Source: an uncultured Prevotellaceae bacterium (GTDB lineage: Bacteria; Bacteroidota; Bacteroidia; Bacteroidales; Bacteroidaceae). From it: 33,179 bases of DNA. The stretch spans positions 1-33,179 of the forward strand of contig ONFA01000033.1 of the NCBI GenBank assembly GCA_900316975.1, in the 5' to 3' direction. Both the position numbers and the translations under genes were made by a program. How positions within the stretch are numbered: the stretch's first letter is position 1; every line of letters starts with the position of its first letter. Below are positions 1 to 9,201 of this stretch, piece by piece. The notes below the pieces were generated by a model. The model saw nothing but the letters and a program-made list of their open reading frames with translations. It was not told the origin of the DNA and did no database searches.

Positions 1-16
1 AACCATGTTAGGAAGA

Positions 17-115
17 CTGTCAACCTATTCAGTAAATTGCCTGTCAACCACATCAGGAAAAATACAAAAAACTGTCAACCAAAATCAGGAAAAGACAATT
101 TTTTTAGGGAAGCAC
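17..115. repeat. Three CTGTCAACC direct repeats, possible IS21-type element end
   Basis: CTGTCAACC occurs at 17-25, 41-49 and 72-80. Each copy is followed 2-5 bases later by TCAG and then an A-rich stretch (TCAGGAAAA in the last two copies). The spacing is 24 and 31 bases. Multiple short repeats at an element end are known for IS21-family insertion sequences, so this could be the inner or outer end of such an element whose body lies left of the window. No transposase sequence is visible, so the assignment is an inference. Confidence 0.4.
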
Positions 116-121
116 ATATAT

Positions 122-302
122 GGTTAACAGGTTAATTGGTTAATTTGCATGTTGGCAAGATGTGGGGGATAGTATTTTAGGGGGTGGTAAGGAAAAATAT
201 ATAATATATATTATATATTTTTCCTTATATTATATATTATATAAATAAAGGAACGCACTTCGAAAGAGAAAATTAACCAATTAACCAGTTAACCAGTTAA
301 CC
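122..302. repeat. Nested inverted-repeat element with a 40-base perfect palindrome
   Basis: The left arm holds three GGTTAAY heptads at an 8-base period (122, 130, 138). The right arm holds four RTTAACC heptads at the same period (272, 280, 288, 296) in inverted orientation. Between them, 188-227 is a perfect AT-rich palindrome that starts TAAGGAAAAA and ends TTTTTCCTTA. The arrangement looks like a small non-coding palindromic element and would form a cruciform or an RNA hairpin. No gene overlaps it. Confidence 0.6.
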
Positions 303-448
303 TTCGATGGCGGAGCGGCATGGCGAAGGATGGAGGTGTCGAACCGCTGATGGCAGATGTGTGTATAGGCATACGATGGCTGTCTTTTGCCTTGACGTTT
401 CATCACGGCAAAAAAAATGAGGGGAAAAGCAAAAAAAGTGGCGCAAGA
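303..448. other. Intergenic DNA without recognisable gene
   Basis: This stretch continues the gene-free region in front of the carboxylesterase. I see no convincing reading frame, RNA structure or repeat in it. Short open frames on the minus strand run across the esterase promoter and start and look like chance. Confidence 0.5.
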
Positions 449-480
449 CTTGACATTGCTTGTTCCATGTTGTAACTTTG
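449..480 (+). promoter_or_regulatory. Bacteroidetes-type promoter of the carboxylesterase
   Basis: TAACTTTG at 473-480 fits the TAnnTTTG -7 box, and CTTG at 449-452 serves as the -33 element with a 20-base spacer. Transcription would begin about 30-35 bases before the ATG at 521. Confidence 0.6.
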
Positions 481-520
481 CAACACCAAAACAGAAAAGA
501 GAAACTAAAAACCATTGGAT

Positions 521-2182
521 ATGAAGACAAAACTTTTATTGACCGTAATGGCAGTGATGATGACAGTGGCTGGATGGGCACAGGAGAATAACAAGAAAAC
601 GGAAGTGGTGAACACCACCTCGGGACCTGTGCAGGGCATCGTGCAGGAGGGCACTAATGCCTTTCTCGGTATTCCTTACGCAAGGGTGGAACGCTGCATG
701 CCTCCACTGCCCGTGAAGTCTTGGAAGGAGGTGAGACAGTGCGACCATTGGGGTCCTCAGGCGATGCAGCAGACGAACCGTCCGATGTCGGAGGATGAGA
801 TGTCGGAACAGTGCTGTGTGCTGAACGTGTGGAGCAACAACGTGCCACCCACTCCTCGCCCGGGTTTGAATCTCAGACCTGCAGAACCTAAGCCTGTGAT
901 GGTGTGGCTGCATGGAGGCGGTTTCGACAGCGGCACACCAGCATGGGATCCTGGCATGTGGCTGGCAAAGAAGGATGTGGTGGTGGTGAGCGTGACGCAC
1001 CGTCTGAACATTCTCGGTTTTCTGGATTTATCGACTTGTGGCGAGAAATATAAGCACTCTGGCAATGTGGGCATGCTCGACGTGGTGCAGGCACTGCAAT
1101 GGGTGCGCAGCAATATTCACCGATTTGGTGGTGACCCCAACAACGTGACCATCTTTGGCGAGTCGGGCGGTGGTGGTAAAGTGGGCTCTCTGCTCTGTAT
1201 GCCTCCTGCAAAAGGACTCTTCCACAAGGCCATCATCATGAGCGGCACCATCCTGAACGTGAACACGAAGGCGATGACCGAGGAACTGGGTGAGGCTGTG
1301 CTGAAGGAACTGGGCATCAGCAAGGATGAGGTGGACAAAATCAAAGATGTGCCCTACAAGGACCTGTATGCCGCAGGACAGCGCGCCATGGCTGCCAGCA
1401 TCGGCACCCGTCGTCCTGGCACTCCGATGATGTGGGGTTTCGGTCCTACTCCCGATGGGGAGGATATGGTGCAGCAGCCTTTCCAGCCAGGTTTCCCCGA
1501 CTTCAGCGACAACATCCCCATCTTGATTGGCACCACCTTCAACGAACTGCAACGCCAGCGATACAGCCAGCCCATGACGATGCAGCAGGCGCGTGAAGAA
1601 CTGCAAAGGACTTTTGGAGAGGAAACAGATGCCTACATCGAGGCGTTCAAGAAGGCCTATCCACAAAAGGCACAAGATCAGAAACGTCTTCCCCAAGACC
1701 TGCTGAGCATCGACTGGCTCTTTCGTCCCAAGACGCTCATCACGGCTGACGCCATCGGTGGCAAGCGCAAGGCTGACACATATATGTATATGTTCACAGT
1801 GAACGATGTGTCACACAACAACGAATTCAAGGGTTCAGCGCATGGAGCCGAACTGAAATACTGCTTCGACGTGCTCCACCACTATGAAGACCAATTGGCA
1901 GGCAAATGCATTACAGAAAACCAGGAATGGGCAAACTACATGAGTGCGGTTTGGGCGAAATTCGCTCATGACGGCAATCCCAACCTCGGAGAGGAGAGAT
2001 ACCCGGAAGATTGGCGTCCCAAATGGCAACCCTACACTGCCGAGAATGGCGAATTACTGGAATTGGGTGGCACACGACCCACCATTCATCACAACCACGA
2101 CCGCCAACTGGCTGAAATCATCGACAGGCACTGCTTCAAGCAGTTGGATGAGTTTAGGAAAAATGAAAGAATGAAAAAATGA
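521..2182 (+). CDS. Secreted type-B carboxylesterase
   Basis: An alpha/beta-hydrolase of the carboxylesterase type-B family that would hydrolyse ester bonds of an unknown substrate outside the cytoplasm. Residues 1-20 form a signal peptide ending GWA before Gln21, so the protein is periplasmic or exported. The oxyanion-hole motif HGGGF starts at His131. The nucleophile elbow GESGGG puts the catalytic Ser at 215. The acid is probably Glu342 (in GTTFNE) and the base His441 (in HGAELKY). At 553 residues it has the usual family length. I start at the ATG at 521 rather than the TTG six bases upstream, because the signal peptide then begins MKTK. It is monocistronic behind its own promoter, and convergent to the amidase gene. 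The substrate (xylan acetyl or feruloyl esters, for example) cannot be read from the sequence. Confidence 0.9.
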   Translation: MKTKLLLTVMAVMMTVAGWAQENNKKTEVVNTTSGPVQGIVQEGTNAFLGIPYARVERCMPPLPVKSWKEVRQCDHWGPQAMQQTNRPMSEDEMSEQCCVLNVWSNNVPPTPRPGLNLRPAEPKPVMVWLHGGGFDSGTPAWDPGMWLAKKDVVVVSVTHRLNILGFLDLSTCGEKYKHSGNVGMLDVVQALQWVRSNIHRFGGDPNNVTIFGESGGGGKVGSLLCMPPAKGLFHKAIIMSGTILNVNTKAMTEELGEAVLKELGISKDEVDKIKDVPYKDLYAAGQRAMAASIGTRRPGTPMMWGFGPTPDGEDMVQQPFQPGFPDFSDNIPILIGTTFNELQRQRYSQPMTMQQAREELQRTFGEETDAYIEAFKKAYPQKAQDQKRLPQDLLSIDWLFRPKTLITADAIGGKRKADTYMYMFTVNDVSHNNEFKGSAHGAELKYCFDVLHHYEDQLAGKCITENQEWANYMSAVWAKFAHDGNPNLGEERYPEDWRPKWQPYTAENGELLELGGTRPTIHHNHDRQLAEIIDRHCFKQLDEFRKNERMKK

Positions 2183-2193
2183 GAAAATGAAAA

Positions 2194-2267
2194 GTGAAAA
2201 GTGAAAAGTGAAAAATCTAAGTTACCTTTGCAAACGGGACACTAACACCCCACATGGCAGGTAACTT
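2194..2267. repeat. Palindromic repeat family A, copy 1
   Basis: A GTGAAAA heptad run leads into AATCTAAGTTACCT. The inverted arm AGGTAACTT lies at 2259-2267. The same left arm occurs at 20257-20290, so this is a dispersed element. The loop contains TTACCTTTG, which would also satisfy a -7 promoter box on the plus strand. Confidence 0.6.
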
Positions 2268-2309
2268 AACGTCAGTTCGATGAATTCCAACAAAAATAAT
2301 TTATGAGAG

Positions 2310-2376
2310 ATTCGTGGCTAATTCATGAGAATTTATGTCCCAAATAAACACGAATTACCATGAATTAACCACGAAT
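2310..2376. repeat. Inverted repeat between convergent genes
   Basis: The 18-base arm ATTCGTGGCTAATTCATG (2310-2327) is complementary at 16 of 18 positions to CATGAATTAACCACGAAT (2359-2376). It lies between the converging esterase and amidase genes and could end transcription from both sides, although it has no clean T-run. It may equally be a dispersed palindrome. Confidence 0.5.
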
Positions 2377-2387
2377 TTTTCATGAAT

Positions 2388-3146
2388 TTAATTATTTGTA
2401 GTTTTCGTTTTCAGCACTGGGAATTTCCTTCTGAACTCCTTGAGTTTCTGCAAATCGAGTTCGACAGTGATGGCAGAATCTTCGCCTAACGGACAGGCTG
2501 CCATCGTGTTGCCGTAGTGGTCAACAATCAGCGTTCCACCACTATAGCGTCCGCTCTGGTCCTCGCCGATGCGGTTCACGCCTGCCACATAGCATTGGTT
2601 TTCGATGGCACGGGCATGGAGCAACGTGTCCCATACTGCCAAACGACTGGTTGGCCATGATGCAACGTAAAGGGCACAATCATAAGGAATCTTCTCGTTG
2701 TTGCGTGAGAAGCATGGGAAACGAAGGTCGTAGCATACCTGCAGGAGGAATCGGCAACCACGAAACTCCACCACCACACGCTCGCTGCCACGGGTGTAGC
2801 GAAGGTGCTCGTCAGCATAGGTGAAGAGGTGACGCTTGTCGTAGGAAATGACCTCGCCATTGGGTTTGACGAAGTAGAAGCGGTTGTAGAAACGCCCGTC
2901 TTCCTCGATGGCCACACTGCCACAGATGGCTCCTTTCAGTTCGGCAGCCATATTCTTCATCCATTCGAGCGAACTGCCGTCCTTCTCAGCAATGCTTTCG
3001 GGATTGACGGAGAAGCCTGTGGAGAACATCTCTGGCAACACATACACATCGCTCTTGTCGAGTCCCCAAAGGATTTCCGCTATCTTTTCTTGGTTGGCAG
3101 TAGGGTCGCCCCACACTATATCATTCTGCAACAAGGATATTTTCAT
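2388..3146 (-). CDS. Nitrilase-family amidohydrolase (omega-amidase/YafV-like)
   Basis: A cytoplasmic carbon-nitrogen hydrolase of 252 residues. The catalytic triad is visible: Glu39 in LPEMFSTGF, Lys104 in YDKRHLF and Cys138 in QVCYDLRFP. This length and the PEMFSTGF motif fit the omega-amidase branch, which deaminates alpha-keto acid amides such as 2-oxoglutaramate. The substrate is inferred from family membership only. The gene starts 43 bases after the YfhO-type gene on the same strand with no promoter box between them, so it is probably the second gene of that transcript. It has no signal peptide. Confidence 0.88.
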   Translation of the reverse strand: MKISLLQNDIVWGDPTANQEKIAEILWGLDKSDVYVLPEMFSTGFSVNPESIAEKDGSSLEWMKNMAAELKGAICGSVAIEEDGRFYNRFYFVKPNGEVISYDKRHLFTYADEHLRYTRGSERVVVEFRGCRFLLQVCYDLRFPCFSRNNEKIPYDCALYVASWPTSRLAVWDTLLHARAIENQCYVAGVNRIGEDQSGRYSGGTLIVDHYGNTMAACPLGEDSAITVELDLQKLKEFRRKFPVLKTKTTNN

Positions 3147-3189
3147 ACCTTAATCAAATTGAAAGTTGTAAGATTCAATTCCTAATTTC

Positions 3190-5766
3190 TCATTCTGAAA
3201 ACCTTTTAGTTCTTAGTTTTAACACGATGCCTGCCACGATGAGCAAAGCAAGTACAGCCAATGCGATGTAGGCAATGGTTTCTGTGATTTGAATGCTCTG
3301 AGGCTTGAAGGAGAGCACCACTTCATGTTTGCCCGATGGCACGTTGAGGGCACGGAGCACATAGTTGGCACGTCCCACTTCAGCAGGTTGCCCGTCGATG
3401 GTGGCTGTCCAGCCAGGGTAATAGACTTCAGAGAAGACCACCAGACCACCTTGTGCGGATTCCACCTCATATTTTGCTTCGTTGGCTTCGTAGGAAGTCA
3501 ATTTGACAGTACCTTCGCCTCCTGCCTTCAGGAAACCGAAGCCATCCTTCGCCACCACGGCAGTGTTGCGCAGATTGACTTTCGAGAGGGCATCGAGTTC
3601 TTCGTTGGCATTGGCAACCCACTGAATGTCGGTGACAAACCAAGCATTGCCCATCGCCGTGACATTCTCCACTGGCATCTTGATTTCACCCTTCTCGCCA
3701 GCACCGAGGATGAACCAACGGGTGTTGAGCATATTGATGACAGGGAAGAGGGAGTCGGTGTTGACCACAGAAAGGTCATAGATGGGATATTGTGTCTGTC
3801 GTTCAGCCATCGCCAATGTATCCATCGGAGCCTGACGAAGTGCTTCATACACCTTCGACATCTCAGGCACGATGTGCGCCTCAATGAGTTCCTGATAACG
3901 ACGCAGTTTAGCTGCATGATAGCCACCCACTGAACTGTAGAAAGCACTGGTGGTGTTGTCGTTGAAGGTGGAGACGGTGAAGTTCAGCACACGATAGTCG
4001 CGCCCTTCCCCACTCTGTTCGATGATGTATCGGTCGGCATCTGTCTTCTGAATGCGGGCAACTCCTTGAGGCTCCACAAACATGTCGTCGTGAAGATAAC
4101 GCTTGTTCACGCCCCACATGTCCACCAAACAGATGACAAGCAGAGCCACGCTCAGCAAGCTCACCTGCATGGGGTTCAGTTCACCTTCCTTCTTTTTCTT
4201 CGCATACCACCACATAGCAGCCACACCCAACAGGATGAACAGGATGCTGCGCCAAGCATCGGCACTCACCATAGCTGCACGCATGTCGGAGATGCTGCGC
4301 AGGATGTTCTGTCCGAAGGCGGCATCGAAATAACCTGCTCCGACATACTGATTGACGGCATCCTTGTCGCTGGTGCTCAGACAATCATGTCCAAGACCTG
4401 GTGACAGCACGTATATCAAGCAGATGACCACCGTGAAGATGGTGGCGATGTAGAGGGGTTTCTGTTCGGGCTTCTCCACCCACAGCTTCAAGCCCCACAA
4501 AGCAATGAACGGCACCACAAACTCCACCACCACGAGGATGCTTGCCACCGTGCGGAATTTGGAGTACATGGGCACATGGTCGATGAACCAGTCGGTGAAG
4601 GGCATGAAGTTATGTCCCCAACTCAACAGCAAGGTCAACACGCCTGCTGCGAGAAGTGCCCACTTGAGAGGATTCTTGTGAGGAATGACGAGCAAGCCCA
4701 AGACGAAGAGCATGCACACCAAAGCACCGAGATAGACAGGACCGCTCGTGCCTGGCTGTTCGCCCCAATATTGCGTGAAGGCACCATAGATGCCCATCTG
4801 CTCCAATTGCCCATCTGCCTTCTTCATGGCTGTCTTATTCATGGAGAGCGGCATGCTTGCCCCACCCTTCACATCGGGGATGAGGAAGGTGAGCGACTCG
4901 TCAATGCCGTAACTCCAAGCAGTGATGTAGCTGCGTTCCAAACCACTATCTGTCTGATCTTCCGTCTTGCCCTGCTTCACGAGTTCGCTCTTGCCACGCA
5001 TGGTGTCCTTCGAGTATTCGTAAGTGTGATAGAGGTTGGAAGCGTTGAGACAGATGGCAAGAACAGCTGCCAATGCCACTCCTGCTGTCGCTTTTCCGAA
5101 AGCAGCCAACTCCTTCCTCTGGATGGCTTGTATGAGGAATGCCACCACCATCAGGATTTCGATGGTGAGGAAGTAGTAGGACATCTGCACGTGGTTTGCT
5201 TGAATCTGCAACGTGGCGAAGATGGCTGTCACAATTGTGCCCAGCAAGTATTTCTTCCGATAGCACAAAACAATGCCCGCAATGGTGGGAGGTATGTATG
5301 CCAATGCCATCACCTTCCAAATGTGACCTGCAGCAATGATGATGAAAAAGTAGCTGCTGAATGCCCACACCACGGCTCCCAATGCTGCCATCCAATAACG
5401 GAAATCGAAGGCACGGAGCAGGATGTAGAAACCTAACATCGAGGCAAAGATGTACCAGACATAATCGGGGAACCACAGATGGTATGCCTTTTCCACAAAC
5501 GCCATCGGCTTGATGGAGGGGTAAGACGGTGCTATCTGATAGGTGGGCATGCCACCGAAAAGACTCGTCACCCAACGGGGTGTTTCCCCATCATGTGCAT
5601 CACGGTAAGCATTGATTTCCACATTGATACCATCGTTGGCACCACTGTCGTGCTGCTCCAAACGATAGCCCTTGCTCACCGGTGACATGAAATAAGCCCA
5701 CGCAATCACCGCAAACAGAGCGACACAATACACGTCTGGCAGAATCTTCTTGAAATTGAATTGCAT
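3190..5766 (-). CDS. YfhO-family polytopic membrane protein
   Basis: A large inner-membrane protein of 858 residues. The first membrane segment begins near residue 10, more than ten hydrophobic segments follow over roughly the first 580 residues, then a soluble extracytoplasmic domain of about 250 residues, and a last membrane helix near the C-terminus followed by a basic tail (LRTKRF). This matches the YfhO family (PF09586), GT-C-like proteins. In Firmicutes they act in teichoic-acid or lipid-linked glycosylation, but the role in Bacteroidetes is not established. An open frame extends 31 codons upstream, but that extension contains the promoter box (5795-5802), so the start MQFNFKK at 5766 is preferred. 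Confidence 0.85.
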   Translation of the reverse strand: MQFNFKKILPDVYCVALFAVIAWAYFMSPVSKGYRLEQHDSGANDGINVEINAYRDAHDGETPRWVTSLFGGMPTYQIAPSYPSIKPMAFVEKAYHLWFPDYVWYIFASMLGFYILLRAFDFRYWMAALGAVVWAFSSYFFIIIAAGHIWKVMALAYIPPTIAGIVLCYRKKYLLGTIVTAIFATLQIQANHVQMSYYFLTIEILMVVAFLIQAIQRKELAAFGKATAGVALAAVLAICLNASNLYHTYEYSKDTMRGKSELVKQGKTEDQTDSGLERSYITAWSYGIDESLTFLIPDVKGGASMPLSMNKTAMKKADGQLEQMGIYGAFTQYWGEQPGTSGPVYLGALVCMLFVLGLLVIPHKNPLKWALLAAGVLTLLLSWGHNFMPFTDWFIDHVPMYSKFRTVASILVVVEFVVPFIALWGLKLWVEKPEQKPLYIATIFTVVICLIYVLSPGLGHDCLSTSDKDAVNQYVGAGYFDAAFGQNILRSISDMRAAMVSADAWRSILFILLGVAAMWWYAKKKKEGELNPMQVSLLSVALLVICLVDMWGVNKRYLHDDMFVEPQGVARIQKTDADRYIIEQSGEGRDYRVLNFTVSTFNDNTTSAFYSSVGGYHAAKLRRYQELIEAHIVPEMSKVYEALRQAPMDTLAMAERQTQYPIYDLSVVNTDSLFPVINMLNTRWFILGAGEKGEIKMPVENVTAMGNAWFVTDIQWVANANEELDALSKVNLRNTAVVAKDGFGFLKAGGEGTVKLTSYEANEAKYEVESAQGGLVVFSEVYYPGWTATIDGQPAEVGRANYVLRALNVPSGKHEVVLSFKPQSIQITETIAYIALAVLALLIVAGIVLKLRTKRFSE

Positions 5767-5794
5767 AATTTCTACATCTTTTATTTTCGGGTTG

Positions 5795-5822
5795 CAAAGG
5801 TACGGAAAATAAACAGAACAAA
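5795..5822 (-). promoter_or_regulatory. Promoter of the YfhO-type gene
   Basis: Read on the minus strand, TACCTTTG lies at 5802-5795 and TTTG at 5822-5819, separated by 16 bases. It sits 28 bases before the chosen ATG. It is back to back with the leucine operon promoter, about 60 bases away. Confidence 0.65.
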
Positions 5823-5883
5823 AAAATGTGGGTGAAGTTTTCGGAATATTCAAAGGCAAAACACAAAAAAATCTCCTTTTTAT

Positions 5884-5914
5884 TTTGTATTCTCTTTGAT
5901 TTGCACTACCTTTG
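5884..5914 (+). promoter_or_regulatory. Promoter of the leucine operon
   Basis: TTTG at 5884-5887 and TACCTTTG at 5907-5914 are separated by exactly 19 bases, an ideal match to the Bacteroidetes -33/-7 consensus. The expected start of transcription, around 5920, is just before the leader peptide ATG at 5932. Confidence 0.8.
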
Positions 5915-5931
5915 CAACCAAATTCAAAAAA

Positions 5932-6027
5932 ATGGTAAGTTTTAGCAACATCACACTACTGAACCTTCTTGGACTTCGACTTACAGGGACGAAGGCGAGA
6001 AAGGTGTGCAGTTGCTATCAAGCATAA
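5932..6027 (+). CDS. Leucine leader peptide of the leuACD operon
   Basis: A 31-codon reading frame begins 18 bases after the -7 box. Seven of codons 7-17 are Ile or Leu: ATC ACA CTA CTG AAC CTT CTT GGA CTT CGA CTT. This gives the peptide segment ITLLNLLGLRL. A short peptide crowded with leucine codons directly in front of a leucine operon is the hallmark of transcription attenuation by charged leucyl-tRNA. The run ends 15 bases before the antiterminator segment at 5997, so a ribosome stalled at the leucine codons would leave that segment free. The frame ends in TAA 106 bases before leuA. The mechanism is inferred from the sequence layout. Confidence 0.85.
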   Translation: MVSFSNITLLNLLGLRLTGTKARKVCSCYQA

Positions 6028-6082
6028 CGATACAAACAAAATGTTTAACCTTTCTCATGGTCATGGGGAAGGTTTTACTTTT
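5997..6082 (+). promoter_or_regulatory. Leucine attenuator: antiterminator and terminator
   Basis: The terminator arms AACCTTTCTC (6047-6056) and GGGGAAGGTT (6065-6074) form a 10-pair stem, counting G-U pairs, with an 8-base loop. The tail TTTTACTTTT (6073-6082) follows. The competing partner GAGAAAGGT (5997-6005) lies inside the leader peptide and is perfectly complementary to ACCTTTCTC (6048-6056), the same 5' terminator arm. Low leucyl-tRNA should stall the ribosome upstream, form the antiterminator and let polymerase reach leuA. Confidence 0.82.
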
Positions 6083-6133
6083 ATATGTAGGTATTCGTGC
6101 TCATGGCTTTGAGAAGTATAATTCAACAAAAAT

Positions 6134-7636
6134 ATGGCAGATAGATTATTTATTTTCGACACAACGCTCCGCGACGGTGAGCAGGTGCCAGGATGTCAAC
6201 TCAACACGGTTGAGAAGATTCAGGTGGCTAAGCAACTGGAGGCATTGGGCGTGGATGTCATCGAGGCTGGTTTCCCCATCTCCAGCCCAGGCGATTTCAA
6301 TAGTGTGGTAGAGATTTCGAAGGCGGTCACTTGGCCCACCATCTGTGCGTTGACCCGTGCAGTGGAGAAGGACATTGACTGTGCTGCCGAGGCGCTGAAG
6401 TATGCCAAACGCAAGCGTATCCACACGGGTATTGGCACTTCGCCTTCACACATCAAGTACAAGTTCAACTCTACTCCTGAAGAAATCATCGAACGTGCTG
6501 TGGCAGCCGTGAAGTATGCCAAGAAGTACGTGGAGGATGTGGAGTTCTATGCAGAGGATGCTGGTCGCACGGACAATGAGTATCTGGCTCGTGTGATTGA
6601 TGCGGTGACGAAGGCTGGTGCGACGGTTTGTAACATTCCCGACACGACGGGTTTCCGTGTGCCGAACGAATATCATGAGAAAATCAAGTATCTCTATGAA
6701 CATGTGGATGCTTTCGCGGCTGGCAAGTCCATCCTTTCAACCCACTGTCACAACGACCTCGGTATGGCTACAGCCAATACGGTGGCAGGTGTGCTGGGTG
6801 GTGCGCGTCAAGTGGAGGTGACCATCAACGGTATTGGTGAACGTGCTGGTAACACCTCTTTGGAAGAGATTGCCATGATATTCAAGACTCACCCAGACTT
6901 GGGCATTGAGACGAATATCAACACGACAAAGATATACCCGACAAGCCGTATGGTGTCGAGCCTCATGAACATGCCCGTGCAGCCAAACAAGGCGATTGTG
7001 GGCAGGAATGCGTTTGCCCACTCCAGCGGCATCCATCAGGACGGTGTGCTGAAGAATGCTTCGACCTATGAAATCATGGATCCCAAGGAAGTGGGAATTG
7101 ACGATAACGCTATCGTGCTGACGGCCCGAAGTGGACGTGCTGCCTTGAAGCATCGTCTGCACGTGAATGGTGTGGAAGTGGATAGCGAGAAACTCGACAA
7201 GATTTATGAGGATTTCCTCAAACTGGCGGACAAGAAGAAGGAGGTGACGGACGACGACATCCTTGTGTTGGCTGGTGCCGACCGCTCGGAAACGCACAAC
7301 GTGAAACTTGACTACTTGCAGGTGACCACGGGCATGGGTGTGAAGAGTGTGGCTTCCATCGGTCTTGCCATTGCCAACGAACACTTCGAGGCTGCAGCAT
7401 CGGGCAATGGCCCTGTGGATGCCGCCATCAAGGCGCTTAAGCAAATCATCAAGCGTCAGATGACCCTCCGCGAGTTCACCATTCAGGCTATCTCGAAGGG
7501 TAGCGACGACATGGGTAAGGTACACATGCAGGTGGAGTACAATGGCCACGTCTATTATGGCTTTGGTGCCAACACCGACATCGTCACCGCATCCGTGGAG
7601 GCTTATATTGATTGTATCAATAAATTCCGCAATTAA
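6134..7636 (+). CDS. leuA: 2-isopropylmalate synthase
   Basis: Condenses 2-oxoisovalerate and acetyl-CoA to 2-isopropylmalate, the first committed step of leucine synthesis. The protein has 500 residues, as usual for the family. The TIM-barrel begins with [13 protein letters not shown], holding the catalytic Arg and metal-binding Asp. The divalent metal site is completed by His204 and His206 (HCHNDLG) and Asn240 ([11 protein letters not shown]). From about residue 370 the C-terminal LeuA dimer/regulatory domain follows, the usual site of leucine feedback inhibition. It is the first gene after the attenuator, and leuC starts 3 bases after its stop. A second, more divergent paralogue lies at 14558. 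Confidence 0.97.
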   Translation: MADRLFIFDTTLRDGEQVPGCQLNTVEKIQVAKQLEALGVDVIEAGFPISSPGDFNSVVEISKAVTWPTICALTRAVEKDIDCAAEALKYAKRKRIHTGIGTSPSHIKYKFNSTPEEIIERAVAAVKYAKKYVEDVEFYAEDAGRTDNEYLARVIDAVTKAGATVCNIPDTTGFRVPNEYHEKIKYLYEHVDAFAAGKSILSTHCHNDLGMATANTVAGVLGGARQVEVTINGIGERAGNTSLEEIAMIFKTHPDLGIETNINTTKIYPTSRMVSSLMNMPVQPNKAIVGRNAFAHSSGIHQDGVLKNASTYEIMDPKEVGIDDNAIVLTARSGRAALKHRLHVNGVEVDSEKLDKIYEDFLKLADKKKEVTDDDILVLAGADRSETHNVKLDYLQVTTGMGVKSVASIGLAIANEHFEAAASGNGPVDAAIKALKQIIKRQMTLREFTIQAISKGSDDMGKVHMQVEYNGHVYYGFGANTDIVTASVEAYIDCINKFRN

Positions 7637-7639
7637 ACA

Positions 7640-9031
7640 ATGGGAAAGACATTATTTGACAAGATATGGGATGCCCACGTGGTGCAGAACGTGGAGGATG
7701 GTCCCACGCAACTGTACATCGACCGTCTGTATGCACATGAGGTGACCAGCCCACAGGCGTTTGACACGCTGAGAGACAAGAACATCAAGGTGTTCCGCCC
7801 CGACCATGTGGTGGCCATGCCTGACCACAACACCCCCAGCGACCAGCAGGAGCGCATCGACGACCCAGTGGGACGCAAGCAGGTGGAAACCCTGAAGGCG
7901 AACTGCGAGGAGTTTGGCATCAAACACTTCGCCATGGGCACGAAGGACAATGGCATCATTCATGTGGTGGGTCCTGAAAAGGCTCTTTCGTTGCCGGGCA
8001 TGACCATCGTGTGTGGCGACTCTCACACCTCGACTCATGGTGCAGTAGGAGCCATCGCCATGGGTATCGGCACCAGCGAAGTGGCTCAGGTGCTGGCTTC
8101 GCAGTGCATCTTGCAGAGCAAGCCCAAGACCATGCGCATCAACATAGAAGGCACCCTGCCCGAAGGCACGACGGCCAAGGATGTGGCACTCTACATCATG
8201 GCACAGATGACCACCAGCGGTGCCACGGGCTATGCCGTTGAGTATGCTGGTTCGGCTGTGCGCAACATGAGCATGGAGGGCCGTCTGACGCTCTCCAACC
8301 TCTCCATCGAGATGGGCAGTCGTGCAGGTCTGATTGCTCCCGATGAGACGACCTTCGCCTATCTGAAAGGACGTGAATATGCACCGAAGGGTGAGGACTG
8401 GGACAAGGCTGTGGAAGAATGGAAGAAACTCTACTCCGACCCCGATGCCGCGTTCGACAAGGAGGTTACTTATCGTGCCGAGGACATCGCTCCTCGCATC
8501 ACCTACGGAACAAACCCCGGTGCTGGCATTGCCATCGACGAGTGCATTCCTACGCTCGACGAGATTCCAGAGGCTGACCGTTCTCAGTTCTTGAGCATGC
8601 TCGAATACATGCAGTTCGAGCCAGGGCAGAAACTCGAAGGAGTGCCTGTGGATTACTGCTTCCTCGGTGCTTGCACCAATGGCCGCATTGAAGACTTCCG
8701 TGCTTTTGCCTCCGTGGTGAAGGGCAAGAAGAAGGCAGACAGTGTGGTGGCTTGGCTCGTGCCTGGCTCGTGGCTGGTGCGTCAGCAAATCATCGACGAG
8801 GGCATCGACAAGATACTGGAAGAGGCTGGTTTTGAACTCCGTCTCCCCTCTTGCTCCTCTTGCCTTGCCATGAATCCAGACAAGGTGCCTGCTGGCAAAC
8901 TCTCCATCTCCACCAGCAACCGCAATTTCGTCGGTCGTCAAGGTCCCGGTGCCCGCACCATCCTTGCCAGCCCATTGGTGGTGGCAGCATCAGCAATCAC
9001 AGGAGTAGTAACTGACCCGAGAAAGATGTAA
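7640..9031 (+). CDS. leuC: 3-isopropylmalate dehydratase large subunit
   Basis: The aconitase-type large subunit isomerises 2-isopropylmalate to 3-isopropylmalate together with LeuD. The 463-residue length is normal. The [4Fe-4S] cluster ligands are visible as Cys345 in GACTNGR and Cys405 and Cys408 in SCSSC. The family signatures [12 protein letters not shown] and [11 protein letters not shown] are intact. It is tightly coupled to leuA (3-base gap). The gap to leuD is 170 bases and is filled by a palindromic repeat, unusual within this otherwise compact operon. Confidence 0.97.
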   Translation: MGKTLFDKIWDAHVVQNVEDGPTQLYIDRLYAHEVTSPQAFDTLRDKNIKVFRPDHVVAMPDHNTPSDQQERIDDPVGRKQVETLKANCEEFGIKHFAMGTKDNGIIHVVGPEKALSLPGMTIVCGDSHTSTHGAVGAIAMGIGTSEVAQVLASQCILQSKPKTMRINIEGTLPEGTTAKDVALYIMAQMTTSGATGYAVEYAGSAVRNMSMEGRLTLSNLSIEMGSRAGLIAPDETTFAYLKGREYAPKGEDWDKAVEEWKKLYSDPDAAFDKEVTYRAEDIAPRITYGTNPGAGIAIDECIPTLDEIPEADRSQFLSMLEYMQFEPGQKLEGVPVDYCFLGACTNGRIEDFRAFASVVKGKKKADSVVAWLVPGSWLVRQQIIDEGIDKILEEAGFELRLPSCSSCLAMNPDKVPAGKLSISTSNRNFVGRQGPGARTILASPLVVAASAITGVVTDPRKM

Positions 9032-9035
9032 AGCA

Positions 9036-9192
9036 GACCCTCGCCCCAACCCTCCCCCATAATGGGGAGGGAGACCATGCGGGGTGTAGGGATAGTGTAG
9101 ATAATAAAAGTATAACAATAAGAAAACGCCCTTGTGGAACCAAGCCGGATGGCACTCCCTCCCCATGATGGGGGAGGGTCGGGGAGAGGGTC
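9036..9192. repeat. Palindromic repeat family B between leuC and leuD
   Basis: The 38-base arms at 9036-9073 and 9155-9192 are inverted copies with about three mismatches. Each arm is itself a hairpin (CCTCCCCCAT ATGGGGAGG type), and 81 bases lie between them. A diverged single arm of the same family is found inside leuD at 9806-9850. It resembles a small non-autonomous palindromic element (REP/MITE-like). No protein is encoded. In RNA the arms would form a very stable hairpin between two genes of one operon. Confidence 0.75.
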
Positions 9193-9201
9193 TTCTTCAT
9201 T

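Noticed and set aside
7652..8941. A 429-residue minus-strand open frame opposite leuC
   Set aside because: It mirrors the codon pattern of leuC and carries no independent signal.
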